DNA of 64,000 nucleotides from Acanthococcus lagerstroemiae (taxonomy: Eukaryota; Arthropoda; Insecta; Hemiptera; Eriococcidae): positions 15,624,001 to 15,688,000 of the forward strand of contig CM063106.1 of assembly GCA_031841125.1 (NCBI GenBank), in the 5' to 3' direction. Positions 31,938-40,522 of this stretch are shown piece by piece. The notes under the pieces are model-generated. The model made no database searches and was not told the origin of the DNA. It was given only the letters and a program-made list of their open reading frames with translations. The position numbers and the translations under genes are program-made. Position 1 is the stretch's first letter, and every line of letters begins with the position of its first letter.

Positions 31938-32225
31938 ATGTGTTGTGAAGATATTGAAATTACTATAGAAGATAACCCTGAAGAATTTTTTGAATTTATA
32001 AGAGTACTTAAAAATCTTGAAACTTTCTATGAAATATCAATTTTCAATAAAGAAAAAACAAAAGCGATTGAAAACTTGGAAAATTGCTTCCAATTACCAT
32101 TTTTCAAAGAAGAATTTAATTTTTACAATTCTCTTGATTATGATGATTTTGATTATGATTACAGAGGATATAATGAGGATGACGTATTTTATTTGTCTGA
32201 AGATTTTTATACATGGTTCCTTTAA
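31938..32225 (+). CDS. Small acidic protein, 95 codons
   Basis: Rich in Glu, Asp, Phe and Tyr, with an aromatic-acidic C-terminal half (SLDYDDFDYDYRGYNEDD). No signal peptide or membrane helix. Same direction as PolB and immediately before a second acidic gene of similar style (32312). Both have a D/E..N(N)PEE motif near the start (EDNPEEF here, NNNPEEY there), which suggests they are distant duplicates. Function unknown. Confidence 0.6.
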   Translation: MCCEDIEITIEDNPEEFFEFIRVLKNLETFYEISIFNKEKTKAIENLENCFQLPFFKEEFNFYNSLDYDDFDYDYRGYNEDDVFYLSEDFYTWFL

Positions 32226-32311
32226 GAAAGAAAAATTTTAATGTAAGTGCTGCATAACTTATACATAGCTACCAATAAAAACTGATTTTTTTAAAAATAA
32301 ATAAATACAAA

Positions 32312-32601
32312 ATGGAAAATGATAATGAAGATATTATAATTGATTATAATAACAATCCTGAAGAATATAATCTAGAAGATTTATATGATTTTGAATTTTA
32401 TGAACCCCTGATCCTGATTATGAAAGTGATGATTCTGGAAATGATTCAGACCCAGAAAATTATTTCAATAATTTAAATGAATGTAGACCTAAGTCATTTA
32501 TATATGGTTTTGATCCTGAAGATTTTATTTCTGACCCTGATTCAGAAGCAGAACCTGATGAGGGAATACAAGAGGATTTAATGGAAGATGATTCAGCCTA
32601 A
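32312..32601 (+). pseudogene. Second small acidic gene, broken by a frameshift in a C run
   Basis: The ATG frame encodes 31 strongly acidic residues up to a CCCC tract at 32405-32408, then turns into unlike sequence and stops at 32474-32476. From the same tract another frame stays open to 32601 and has the same Asp/Pro/Glu/Ser-rich style (DPDYESDDSG, then SDPDSEAEPDEG). The simplest reading is a single-base length change in the C tract of a gene of about 97 codons. Programmed frameshifting at the tract or an assembly error are alternatives. Confidence 0.65.
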
Positions 32602-32616
32602 AATTTCATTTAAATT

Positions 32617-32934
32617 TTAAACACCATTAGGTAAATAATTAATTTCAATGTCAGATTCTAAATCATTTTCTGGTATAGGTTTAACCTTATTTAAATCTTT
32701 AATCTCTTTTTCTATCATTTTTGATAAAACACTCAAATGAGCTACAATATTTACCATTAATTTTTTATACTTGACTTGTTTAGATTTAGATAAATGTTGA
32801 ATTTTATCTGAAAGTGGGTCCATTAGAGTTTCATAATTTGATTTTGTATAATCAATAGGTTGTTTGAAATATGGTATAAAGCTTTCAAAATCAAATTCTT
32901 TCAAGTCAATAGAAGAGTTCTTATACACTTCCAT
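32617..32934 (-). CDS. Small protein of unknown function, 105 codons
   Basis: Convergent with the acidic genes; the two stops are only 15 bases apart. The central helix-like segment LMVNIVAHLSVLSKMIEKEI is recognisably repeated in decayed form just upstream (32985-33118), so the family was duplicated in the element. Lys/Glu-rich, no Cys, no membrane segment. A TGACGTCA octamer lies about 50 bases upstream of the start. Family not recognised. Confidence 0.65.
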   Translation of the reverse strand: MEVYKNSSIDLKEFDFESFIPYFKQPIDYTKSNYETLMDPLSDKIQHLSKSKQVKYKKLMVNIVAHLSVLSKMIEKEIKDLNKVKPIPENDLESDIEINYLPNGV

Positions 32935-32984
32935 TTATGTAATAAAAAATTTTAATTAATACATTTTAAGGACTCCTTCAATCT

Positions 32985-33118
32985 GACGTCATGATTACGA
33001 GTAGTATTTTCTGGTATATTTAAATTTTTTATTTCATTTTCAACAATTCTGGAAAACTTTAAATGAGCAACGATATTTATCATACATTTAGAGAATAATT
33101 TATTCTGCTCCTTAGATC
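32985..33118 (-). pseudogene. Decayed paralogue of the 105-codon gene
   Basis: The minus-strand reading gives MINIVAHLKFSRIVENEIKN followed by LNIPEN. This aligns with VNIVAHLSVLSKMIEKEIKD and PIPEN of the neighbouring intact gene. No full open frame remains. Confidence 0.7.
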
Positions 33119-33207
33119 ACACAACATTAGCACTCCTACCTACAGAAATAATTCAGTGTTGCTACTTTATCTGCTTTGAACTATTAGTCGCTCTTAGATT
33201 ATCATGA

Positions 33208-33298
33208 CATGACTACTGCGTAACTAGCCTACGTTTAGTCTACGTGTTTGTGTTCCTCATGTTCGTTTAGTCTACGTGTTTGTGTTCCTCATGTCCCG
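33208..33298. repeat. 33 bp tandem duplication
   Basis: CGTTTAGTCTACGTGTTTGT followed by GTTCCTCATGT occurs twice in succession (from about 33230 and 33263). Confidence 0.8.
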
Positions 33299-33458
33299 AT
33301 CTGCGAATTTTTCAGAAAAAGTGCTCAAATGTGACATGATAATTTCAGCACTTTTTTGTACAATTTGTGACAATTAATTCCACCAATCAGAGACGAGAAC
33401 GGGTTTTTGTCAGTCTGCTGCCACCAGTGTCACAACTGGGCAGTTTTTAATACCATTT

Positions 33459-33521
33459 GTGACAGAAATGTGCTCATTTGTGACAGAAATGTGCTCATTT
33501 GTGACAGAAATGTGCTCATTT
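33459..33521 (+). repeat. 21 bp unit x3
   Basis: GTGACAGAAATGTGCTCATT plus T is repeated three times exactly. A further partial copy lies at about 33587-33608. Confidence 0.9.
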
Positions 33522-34380
33522 GTGTCAATTAAAAAAATGTCACATTTAAGCAGTTTTTTGCTTACTGGGCAGTTTTTAATGCCACTTGTGACAGAAATGT
33601 GCTCATTTGTGCCATTTTAATAAGTGTCACATTTACGCAGTTTTTTGCTCGCCTCTGCAGGCGCTGGTTATAGCCCCCGCTGCACCCTCAATTGTAAGCA
33701 TCGCATAGGTATATTACATATATTACAGAAATATATTTCTGCCATAAGAATAAATAAATACACGATACCGCAAAGCGAGTGTGGTAGGAGCGCGATAACA
33801 ATGTAAATAATGTAGTCAATATTTACAAAAAGCACGTAGAAAATGTATATTTTACATACATACAACAAAATAATAATTATAGATAGGTACTAAAAATAAA
33901 GTACAGGACTAAAAACAACCCCTGACTAAGTTGTTCAACTTAATTGGACGCTATATTCAGCGTCAAGGAACCAACCAACATTTGTAAACAAAATGAGTTA
34001 TTAGTATGTTTGGAAAGAGCGTAAAAAGTAGAATTTTTCAAAATTGGGCTGCCGATTCAAAAATGTGTACTCACATTGAAAAATGCTTATCAGTAAACGC
34101 TATGTCATATAGTTTCTACCAAAGTATTGAGTTCTTATTTATATGCACTTTTGGTTTTGGTTGATGTTGGAGCGCTCCTTCTCAGAATACAAACTGCCAG
34201 CAATTCCAAAATGCACGGATATTATTCTCTCAGCGCAGTGCAATCACAAAATACAGGTATCATGCAGCTATGTTGATTCCAGCTTATCTATCAGGTGAAC
34301 AAGCGTAGATACTTATAAAGGATGTTATTCTACAGAAAAATTCCGCCAGCAAAGATCATCCGGAGGAAGATTATTATATA

Positions 34381-34592
34381 CTTATCCTGTGTATTTTTTC
34401 CTCTTTCAGCCTGTTCTGTTATTTGGAGAGCTTCATTGTCTATATACGATCGAGTATTTTTTGAAATCACTGGTGAACAGCGTGAGGAACATACACGCGC
34501 TGTTTACCAGTGATTTTGAAATATATACTCGTATATATACTAAGAAGCTCCAAATAACAGAACAGACTGAAAGAGGAAAAATACACAGGATA
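34381..34592. repeat. Long imperfect hairpin, about 95-100 bp arms, 15 nt loop
   Basis: The left arm (34381-34482) runs from CTTATCCTGTGTATTTTTTC to GGTGAACAGCG. The right arm (34498-34592) runs from CGCTGTTTACC to GAAAAATACACAGGATAA. The arms pair along their length with scattered mismatches. A transcript would form a long double-stranded stem. Open frames over it are by-products of the palindrome. Confidence 0.85.
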
Positions 34593-35084
34593 ATAATTAT
34601 AATTAGGTAACTTACTCGTTTTCATTGTAGCCATGTATTTCATTCGCACACGTGGTGGTCAAGGAGCACAGCAACACACGAACGAAATATATTTAAATAT
34701 AAAATCATAAATTATAAGTAGTCGTCAAATTTCAAATTAAAACACAGAAATGAGAGCACAATCACAATCCCAGTTAGTACAAGACAATATATGTTCAAAG
34801 TTGAATTTAAGTATAACGATTAATTATTTAATTTCTAGGTTCTCTCAAATTGCCACAAATAAGCAGTTTTCTGCTTAAATATGACAACATAAACTGTCAC
34901 ACATAAGCATATTTGTGACACTTTAATGTCACGGAGGCCGTGTGACATATTTCCAGTGATAAAAGGGTCGGATCTAAATATTTGCCACACTTTTACCACA
35001 AATTTGCGAAATTTACAGACTTGAGCACTTTTTTTTGCCACAGATAGTGTCACAAGCTTAAAAACGCAGATCGGGGTTCGTGAG

Positions 35085-35798
35085 TTGGCAAAAATTTTTA
35101 ACTGGTTCAACATGACGATCGTGAATAACATTTCTCTTGAATCTTCTCTTAAGGAATTAAATTCTCTTGTTAAAATCTTTACTACTGCGTCTCAAAGTGA
35201 AGAAAAACGTAAAGAATTAGAATCGGGTGAGTTATGTCTTCCGAAAATGAAGCATACGAATAAAATATTGAAATCGATAACGAAACGAAAGTCTCGTTCG
35301 AGCAAGAAACTGTGCGGGCAAGATCTTCATTTGTATTTGATATCATTATTAATTCGTTATGTACCAAGTAAAAATGAGTTTCCACTTTATTCTGAGAATA
35401 ATTTTGATGAATTGAGTGAATTTCTTCGCGGTACAGGTAAGAAAATTTTGAAATTCAGCTCAAAGAAATTATTTTCCGATTACTGTGGGTACGGATATTT
35501 TTTGAATAAAGTTTTTCATCTGTATAGAGAAAAATTAGACAGAAAGGAGGTCAGTATACCATTTTCCATTTTTGTTGAAAAAGAATTTGGTATTTCAGAC
35601 CGTCATGCGTTAAGATTAAGACGTATAGGTGAAATCTGGTTTCAGTATAAGCGTCTAGAAAATCTAGCTATAACCATTGACGAGTTTTATCAACGTATCA
35701 AAGAAATTCAGTCATTAATGAATAATCATAGAAATTTAGCCGCATATTGGAAAGACGATTTAGCTTCCGATAGTGTGGATATAATTAAAGTTGAATAA
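35085..35798 (+). CDS. Unknown protein, 237 codons, next to the right terminal repeat
   Basis: Intact frame; an internal ATG at 35112 (start MTIVNN) would shorten it by nine residues. The protein is basic in its first third (KSITKRKSRSSKK at about 65-77, NLS-like). A C-terminal half reads FSIFVEKEFGISDRHALRLR and then RIGEIW. The 'GIS.RHA.RL..IGEIW' pattern looks like a helix-turn-helix of the kind seen in phage and large-virus DNA-binding proteins, but I cannot name a family. No membrane segment. Composition is less AT-rich than the PolB core and more like the spliced gene in the left arm. It is the only long gene in the right arm. A DNA-binding role is a weak inference. Confidence 0.68.
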   Translation: MAKIFNWFNMTIVNNISLESSLKELNSLVKIFTTASQSEEKRKELESGELCLPKMKHTNKILKSITKRKSRSSKKLCGQDLHLYLISLLIRYVPSKNEFPLYSENNFDELSEFLRGTGKKILKFSSKKLFSDYCGYGYFLNKVFHLYREKLDRKEVSIPFSIFVEKEFGISDRHALRLRRIGEIWFQYKRLENLAITIDEFYQRIKEIQSLMNNHRNLAAYWKDDLASDSVDIIKVE

Positions 35799-36261
35799 AA
35801 AATAATTAATTAAAATATTATATTGATCTATTATCTTCTATTCTCTTGTTCACTTGTACTATACGTCATGTTGAACCTTCTAATGTGAGCATTGGTGCGT
35901 CCCAACTCGCACATGAGAAACACAGAGGGAAAGGTTATTGTAACGGACGTCTATGCCTATTACATAGGTAACGGGTGATGGTGTTTGTTACATCTCATAA
36001 ACCGAAGAACAACGAGATTCGAAATCATTGATGACGTAGCAGACATGCATGTCTGGTCCGATTGAAAAGCAGTTCTTTAAATACGATTTTGATGACGTAG
36101 CAGACATATATGTCTGGTCTGGTTGAAAAGCAAAAGCAGTTCTTTAAATACGATTATCTTACATCAATATCAGATTTGTTGAAAGTTCGAAATAAAAAAA
36201 CTTCGATGTGTTTACATTTATTTTTTCATGAAAAACATAATAAAAATGATTAAAGTAGCTC
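35799..36261. other. Right subterminal region with duplicated palindromes
   Basis: Two 57-65 bp direct repeats (36030-36086 and 36091-36155) share GATGACGTAGCAGACAT and GCAGTTCTTTAAATACGATT. Each contains a 16 bp perfect palindrome: CAGACATGCATGTCTG at 36040-36055 and CAGACATATATGTCTG at 36101-36116. No gene. Confidence 0.8.
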
Positions 36262-36533
36262 GTTGATTGTGTGTTGATTTTTGTTGATTTGATTTTTAAT
36301 AAAGAGAAAGAGTTGAAAGATAGGAAATTGATATAATTTGGATACAACATTTATAAAATTTTCAAACTAGAGGAGATGAGAAAATAGGATGAAATGATTA
36401 AAATTATCCTTAAAAATAGTTAAATATTCAATACGGAAATTAAGAGAATTTTTATTTTTTCTTGAGAACTGAAAAATGGGGGAAAAAGTAAGAGAAATCA
36501 TTACTGCGCTAGAACATACATAAGGTATCTACT
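36262..36533 (-). repeat. Polinton right terminal inverted repeat (272 bp)
   Basis: Reverse complement of 20624-20895, ending GGTATCTACT. Short frames inside are the same chance frame found in the left repeat. Confidence 0.95.
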
Positions 36534-36539
36534 CCTACT
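36534..36539. other. Target-site duplication, right (CCTACT)
   Basis: Exact repeat of 20618-20623. Confidence 0.95.
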
Positions 36540-38245
36540 AACCATCCTCCACATTTTCTTTCACATGGTTATCAAGATATCTTGCTCTCTTAATATGAGA
36601 GAACTAACTTTCTGGATCCATTATAAAATAACGATGACTTTTTAAGTCATGCACGTTTACTTTTAACGAGCTTAACTGATGTGGTTTTAAAAATGGTGCT
36701 TAATGACTACTGTAGTCTCTTACTCTGTCTGAAATAATTCGTCGCTATTTTCTCTAAAAAAAAATCTTCACCTCAATGTCCTTGATTCTCAACTCATTTT
36801 CTCCTTGAGATTTGATTTAATTTTATTTCCATTCATTCATTGCCCTTTCTAAATCAGGCCACCTAGTCGGCCTCGTGGGGGAATCGGCAGAGAGTTGATT
36901 AGAGCGAAATACTTCAAAGTTTTCAACGATTTCTGATCGTCTCGTTATTGACGTTAAGAATTATTAGAAATTTTAATGTTCATCACAATACTATTGTGGA
37001 TGGGGAGCGGTCTTCAAGACTAGGTAACAAAGAATCCTCACGCTTTATTGTGGGAAGTAGGGATCTTGTAGAATCTTTTAGACTTGTTTAAAACTCCTTA
37101 ACGCTTTTCAAAACTTGTTCAAATGACTTAGAATACTTTATAATTTCTGTAGGCTGAATCTATGGCCATTTGAGACATACTCTAGACACTCTAGAACCCT
37201 TGAAGGACTTTAAAACTCGTACGAGATTCTCAGATTACTTGAAGCTAACTGAAGCTCTTCAGTTCTCATTATTAAAGATTCTTTCAGATTGACTTAAGAA
37301 TCTGTAAAGCTCTTATTTATGATATACTGACTGCTCAAAACCCTCTGAAAACTTTTCACAACTCGTCTAGACTTTATTAAGATTCTTCATGACTAATAAA
37401 GATTCATTGACACGTGTTCAAGACAAGTAAACGTTCGTTAAAGCGTTTCCAAGACTAAAAAATACGCCAAAAATGTTCGAAACACGCGCATTGCGGTCGA
37501 AATTCTTTCAGACTTATTTAAGACTTACAAGAGACGCTTTGTGAAACTTGGTCATGATTTTGTAAGATTTCTTACGCTTCTTTCTGACTTTTAAGATTCA
37601 TTTAAAAGTCTTGAAAATTCGTCCGAGACTCTGTAAGTTTCTTCTGGACTTTGTTTCAAGACTCGCGGCGACTTTTCAAGACACATTCACGATTTCCGAG
37701 AATTCGTTCATATCTACTCCGTACTCCTTGAGAATTTTCAAAATTGTAACAGGATTCTTTGAAACTCGGTAGGACTAAGGGCTTTTGAAACCTTTTTAAT
37801 TTTAACTTTTCTTTCTGGAAGGGATCGCCACTCCGTCGCCTCCCCCGCCCGCTCCTGATTGGCCAACATGTGGACATATTTCCCCACGAAAAGGTATTAA
37901 ATGGCCCTATGATTCGTTTCACGACTACAGGGAGAAAAAATAAGGAAAATTTCGCGTTTATCAGCTTTATAGATACTCGCCGTTTATGTACCCGGATTCT
38001 CGCTATAAATTCTCAATCACTTTTTTATCCCTTCCGTTTTCCTCTTCTGTCTTCGTTTACGACGGACATAAAATTAAAAATTTACGCCGACAAAAAATCT
38101 AAACCGAGGAATGAACATTTTAACAAATATAAACGTGAATAAATCAAATGTATACTTTCTCTGAAACGCCAATTGAAGTATAAAATGCCGTAAATATTTC
38201 AGAGGTCCGCGCATTGACGTAAGAATAAATAACAAATGGACATAC
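36540..38245. other. Intron or flank with degenerate minisatellite
   Basis: From about 37000 to 37800 the sequence consists of loose 30-60 bp units with AGACTT, AAGATTCTT and TTTCAAGACT motifs. The same style recurs at 39170-39960 and 40540-40740. No exon recognised. Confidence 0.6.
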
Positions 38246-38416
38246 CGTACAGTCTGATGCTGCTTTCAACGTCACCAACCGAATTTTTGGCATTACATTT
38301 GTAGCTACCGGTATCTTGCGCTTGGAAATTTTTCACTTTTAACGTCATTTTCGTTTCGAACTGCGATCTCACCTCGGTTTTGGTTTCGTATTTTTCATTC
38401 GTGACCACCATTTCAC
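38246..38416 (-). CDS. Exon: second half of an Ig domain of a lachesin/DIP-type cell-adhesion gene
   Basis: 171 bp exon, acceptor TTCGCAG before 38416 and donor GGTATG after 38246, phase 1 at both ends. It encodes GEMVVTNEKYETKTEVRS (strands C'-D), MTLKVKNFQAQDTGSYKCNA (D.G.Y.C signature of the F strand) and KNSVGDVESSIRLY. Asp-x-Gly-x-Tyr-x-Cys plus AKNS.G..ESSIRLY is characteristic of the third Ig domain of lachesin, DIP and IgLON-like proteins, GPI-anchored or secreted neuronal adhesion molecules. It joins in frame to the exon at 57683-57802. Which member it is cannot be told from two exons. Later exons (linker and GPI signal) would lie at lower coordinates or outside the window. Confidence 0.9.
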
Positions 38417-40300
38417 CTGCGAAATCAGAAATACATCGTGAAGTAAGCACGTACTCGTATTAGAAAAAGAGCATTTCCCGTTTCCAGTAGTGGATTAATA
38501 AATTGAGTGGTTCAGCAATGCCGTAGACAGTTCGCCAAGACAGGAAGGAATTTCAGAGTCGAAACATAGATGAAAATCTATTTTTGAGGGAAATGAAATA
38601 AAATTCCTGGAATTTTCATAAAATTTATGGAAGAAGAAGATAGCTTTGCTCTCTGCTGGGATATGATATAAACTCCTTATCGATATATGCAAACTAAAAC
38701 TAAATGTAAAGAGATTGGGGGCGGAGGAATTGAAGAAAAAAAGGAGGAAAGGTAGAAGATAGTAGATTTACGTTCTCGGAAAAAAGAGGAAGGAGTAATT
38801 TATTAAATAGAAATATACTAAGGGGTGGGTAGATTCTAAGCAATTAGAGAAATAAGACCCTCTACTAGTAAAATGTCAAATAACTCCCTTTATGTACGTC
38901 AAAGGTTTTGCCTGCGGGCAAAATCTAAAAATTGAGTGCACTTTGTTCTCTTTTGTGTCTTCACCTCAATTTTTTACATGAATTATTTTATTTCTTCTCT
39001 TTTTCAAATGCTTCCAATTGGGATTAGTGAAAAATTTACATTTGGACTTAGAATTCTGAAGTTGTTAAATCCGGATATCACCATTATTCTTCCCGAAAAA
39101 CATACTTCGATTAGTCTTTCCATGTCTGAAATTCATCTCAAAGTGTCTGAACAAGTCTTGAAAAGTCTAAAGGAATACTAACGAATCTGAAGTCATTTTC
39201 TAACAGTCCTAATGAGCATAAAATGAATCTGAGACAGTGACAAAGTGTCCTATAACTGGTCTTAATCAATTCCAGATGGATCTAAAGATGTTTTAAATAA
39301 CCACTGAAACTTATTAAGAATTCCTGAACAAACTTGGAAGAAAATTATTCATGAAGTAATCTTCAAAGGGTCCGAGAGCAATTCAAACTGTCTCCAATTT
39401 GTCGAGTCCAGCATGATTTGAAAGAGTTTTACTCAAAGCTGAAGAGTAGAAGTAGAATCTGAACAAGATCAAAGGAAACTCAAAACAGTCCAAATGGATG
39501 CTAAGGAGTCTTAATTTCCAGGAAAAATAAGAAAAAAGTTCGCCGAAGTTCTAAAGAACCTTTAATAAGTTGAAAGGCCTGAGTATAAGCCTTCACGAAT
39601 TTCTCACCGAACTCGGAAACTCCCTTTTTATTCATGTACTTAGAATATTCACTAGCCCTCACAATGGTAATTGACCGAATTATTTGTACATTAGACTGTT
39701 CTTTATTGACTTTAAACATGAAAACATCTTCCAAAATGTAATGTCAAATTCTTCCAACTCCCTGGTTAACAATTGAGCGATGATTTTTGGAAGATTTTCA
39801 ATTGTATCTCAAAATATTATCCAATTTTCCTCCACACCGAGAAAAGTAGAGCAGTCCTCAAGACTAATAACAGAAGAGACACCCTAAACCCTAATGAATC
39901 TTCAAAGTCAGGATTTTGGACCAGCAGTCAGCAAATCACGAATATTGTAAAATAGTTCATTCGTTGACTATTTTTTTCTTTCTTTACACTGATGAAAAAT
40001 TTTTGTTTAACAGAATCGATATATTGAATGTCAGGCAAATTTTTTTTTTTTTTTGCCTGAAATAATAATTTTTGATTTCTGTGTCATTTACCTATTGAGT
40101 CATTAGTTTTTTTTTGTGCGTTTACAAGAAAATTTTTGCTGCAAGTTATCATCTTCGACTTATTTCCACCTCCCCCCTCCGCCAAGCGAGCTCGCAGCTC
40201 ACTCCGTCCCTATAGTTAGCTTCAATTCGCATGTAAGAATATTTTTTAGAATCCTCAAAAGCGTTAAGGTTTTTCCAAACTTATTTAAGACTTGCTATGG
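38417..40300 (-). other. Intron of the Ig gene, first part
   Basis: Non-coding. From 39170 to 39960 there is degenerate minisatellite with TCTGAAG/AGTCTTGAAA units. T-runs near 40040 and 40108. No exon seen. Confidence 0.65.
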
Positions 40301-40522
40301 AGGTCTGGTTGACTGAGTGGATAGCACGCTGGTCTCGGAATCTGGAGGTCCCGGGTTCGAGTCCACGTAGCAACTCACTAGATTTCGACCTAGGCTGGTT
40401 TTTTTGCAAGACAAGAAGAGGGCTAAGACAGCCCTAACAGCCTCCTCCCTCGAAGTCTCTAAAGTAATGCTGGAAAGGGCGGATCCCAGGGCTCAGGTTG
40501 AGAGTAAAATTAGAAAAAGAAA
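40301..40522 (+). mobile_element. tRNA-derived SINE, family A, copy 2
   Basis: The head GGTCTGGTTGACTGAGTGGA has an A box. GGGTTCGAGTCC is a consensus B box. The tail has GAAGAGGGCTAAGACAGCCC and ends TTGAGAGTAAAATTAGAAAA. Inserted within minisatellite sequence; target duplication unclear. Confidence 0.88.

Larger units (their letters stand above)
33295..35076. repeat. Segment bounded by inverted ends, possibly an element nested in the Polinton
   Basis: CCCGATCTGCG at 33295-33305 recurs as CGCAGATCGGG at 35065-35075. For about 200 bp inside each end, both sides are rich in GTGACA/TGTCAC, GCAGTTTT and AAAAGTGCTCAA in opposite orientation (33295-33660 and 34840-35075). No clear target duplication and no coding frame. 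It contains a 21 bp triplet repeat and a large hairpin. Confidence 0.55.
20624..36533. mobile_element. Complete Polinton/Maverick-type element, 15,910 bp
   Basis: The element starts AGTAGATACC and ends GGTATCTACT, has 272 bp inverted ends, is flanked by identical CCTACT and encodes a protein-primed family B polymerase. Size, AG...CT termini, 6 bp duplication and PolB together match Polintons. Contents from left to right: a seven-exon gene (minus), HTH gene (minus), coiled-coil, zinc-protein and PolB genes (plus), two small acidic genes (plus), a small minus-strand gene and its decayed copy, a repeat/hairpin region, and a 237-codon gene (plus). The usual integrase, FtsK/HerA-type ATPase, adenovirus-like protease and jelly-roll capsid genes are not seen in any frame. 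The core about 25.1-33.0 kb is much more AT-rich than the two arms, so the element looks chimeric. Confidence 0.93.

Noticed and set aside
33459..33521. CRISPR-like array
   Set aside because: Direct 21 bp tandem units without spacers in eukaryotic DNA.
34322..34649. Three 60-73 codon frames
   Set aside because: All arise from the large hairpin; the opposing frames resemble each other because the arms are complementary.
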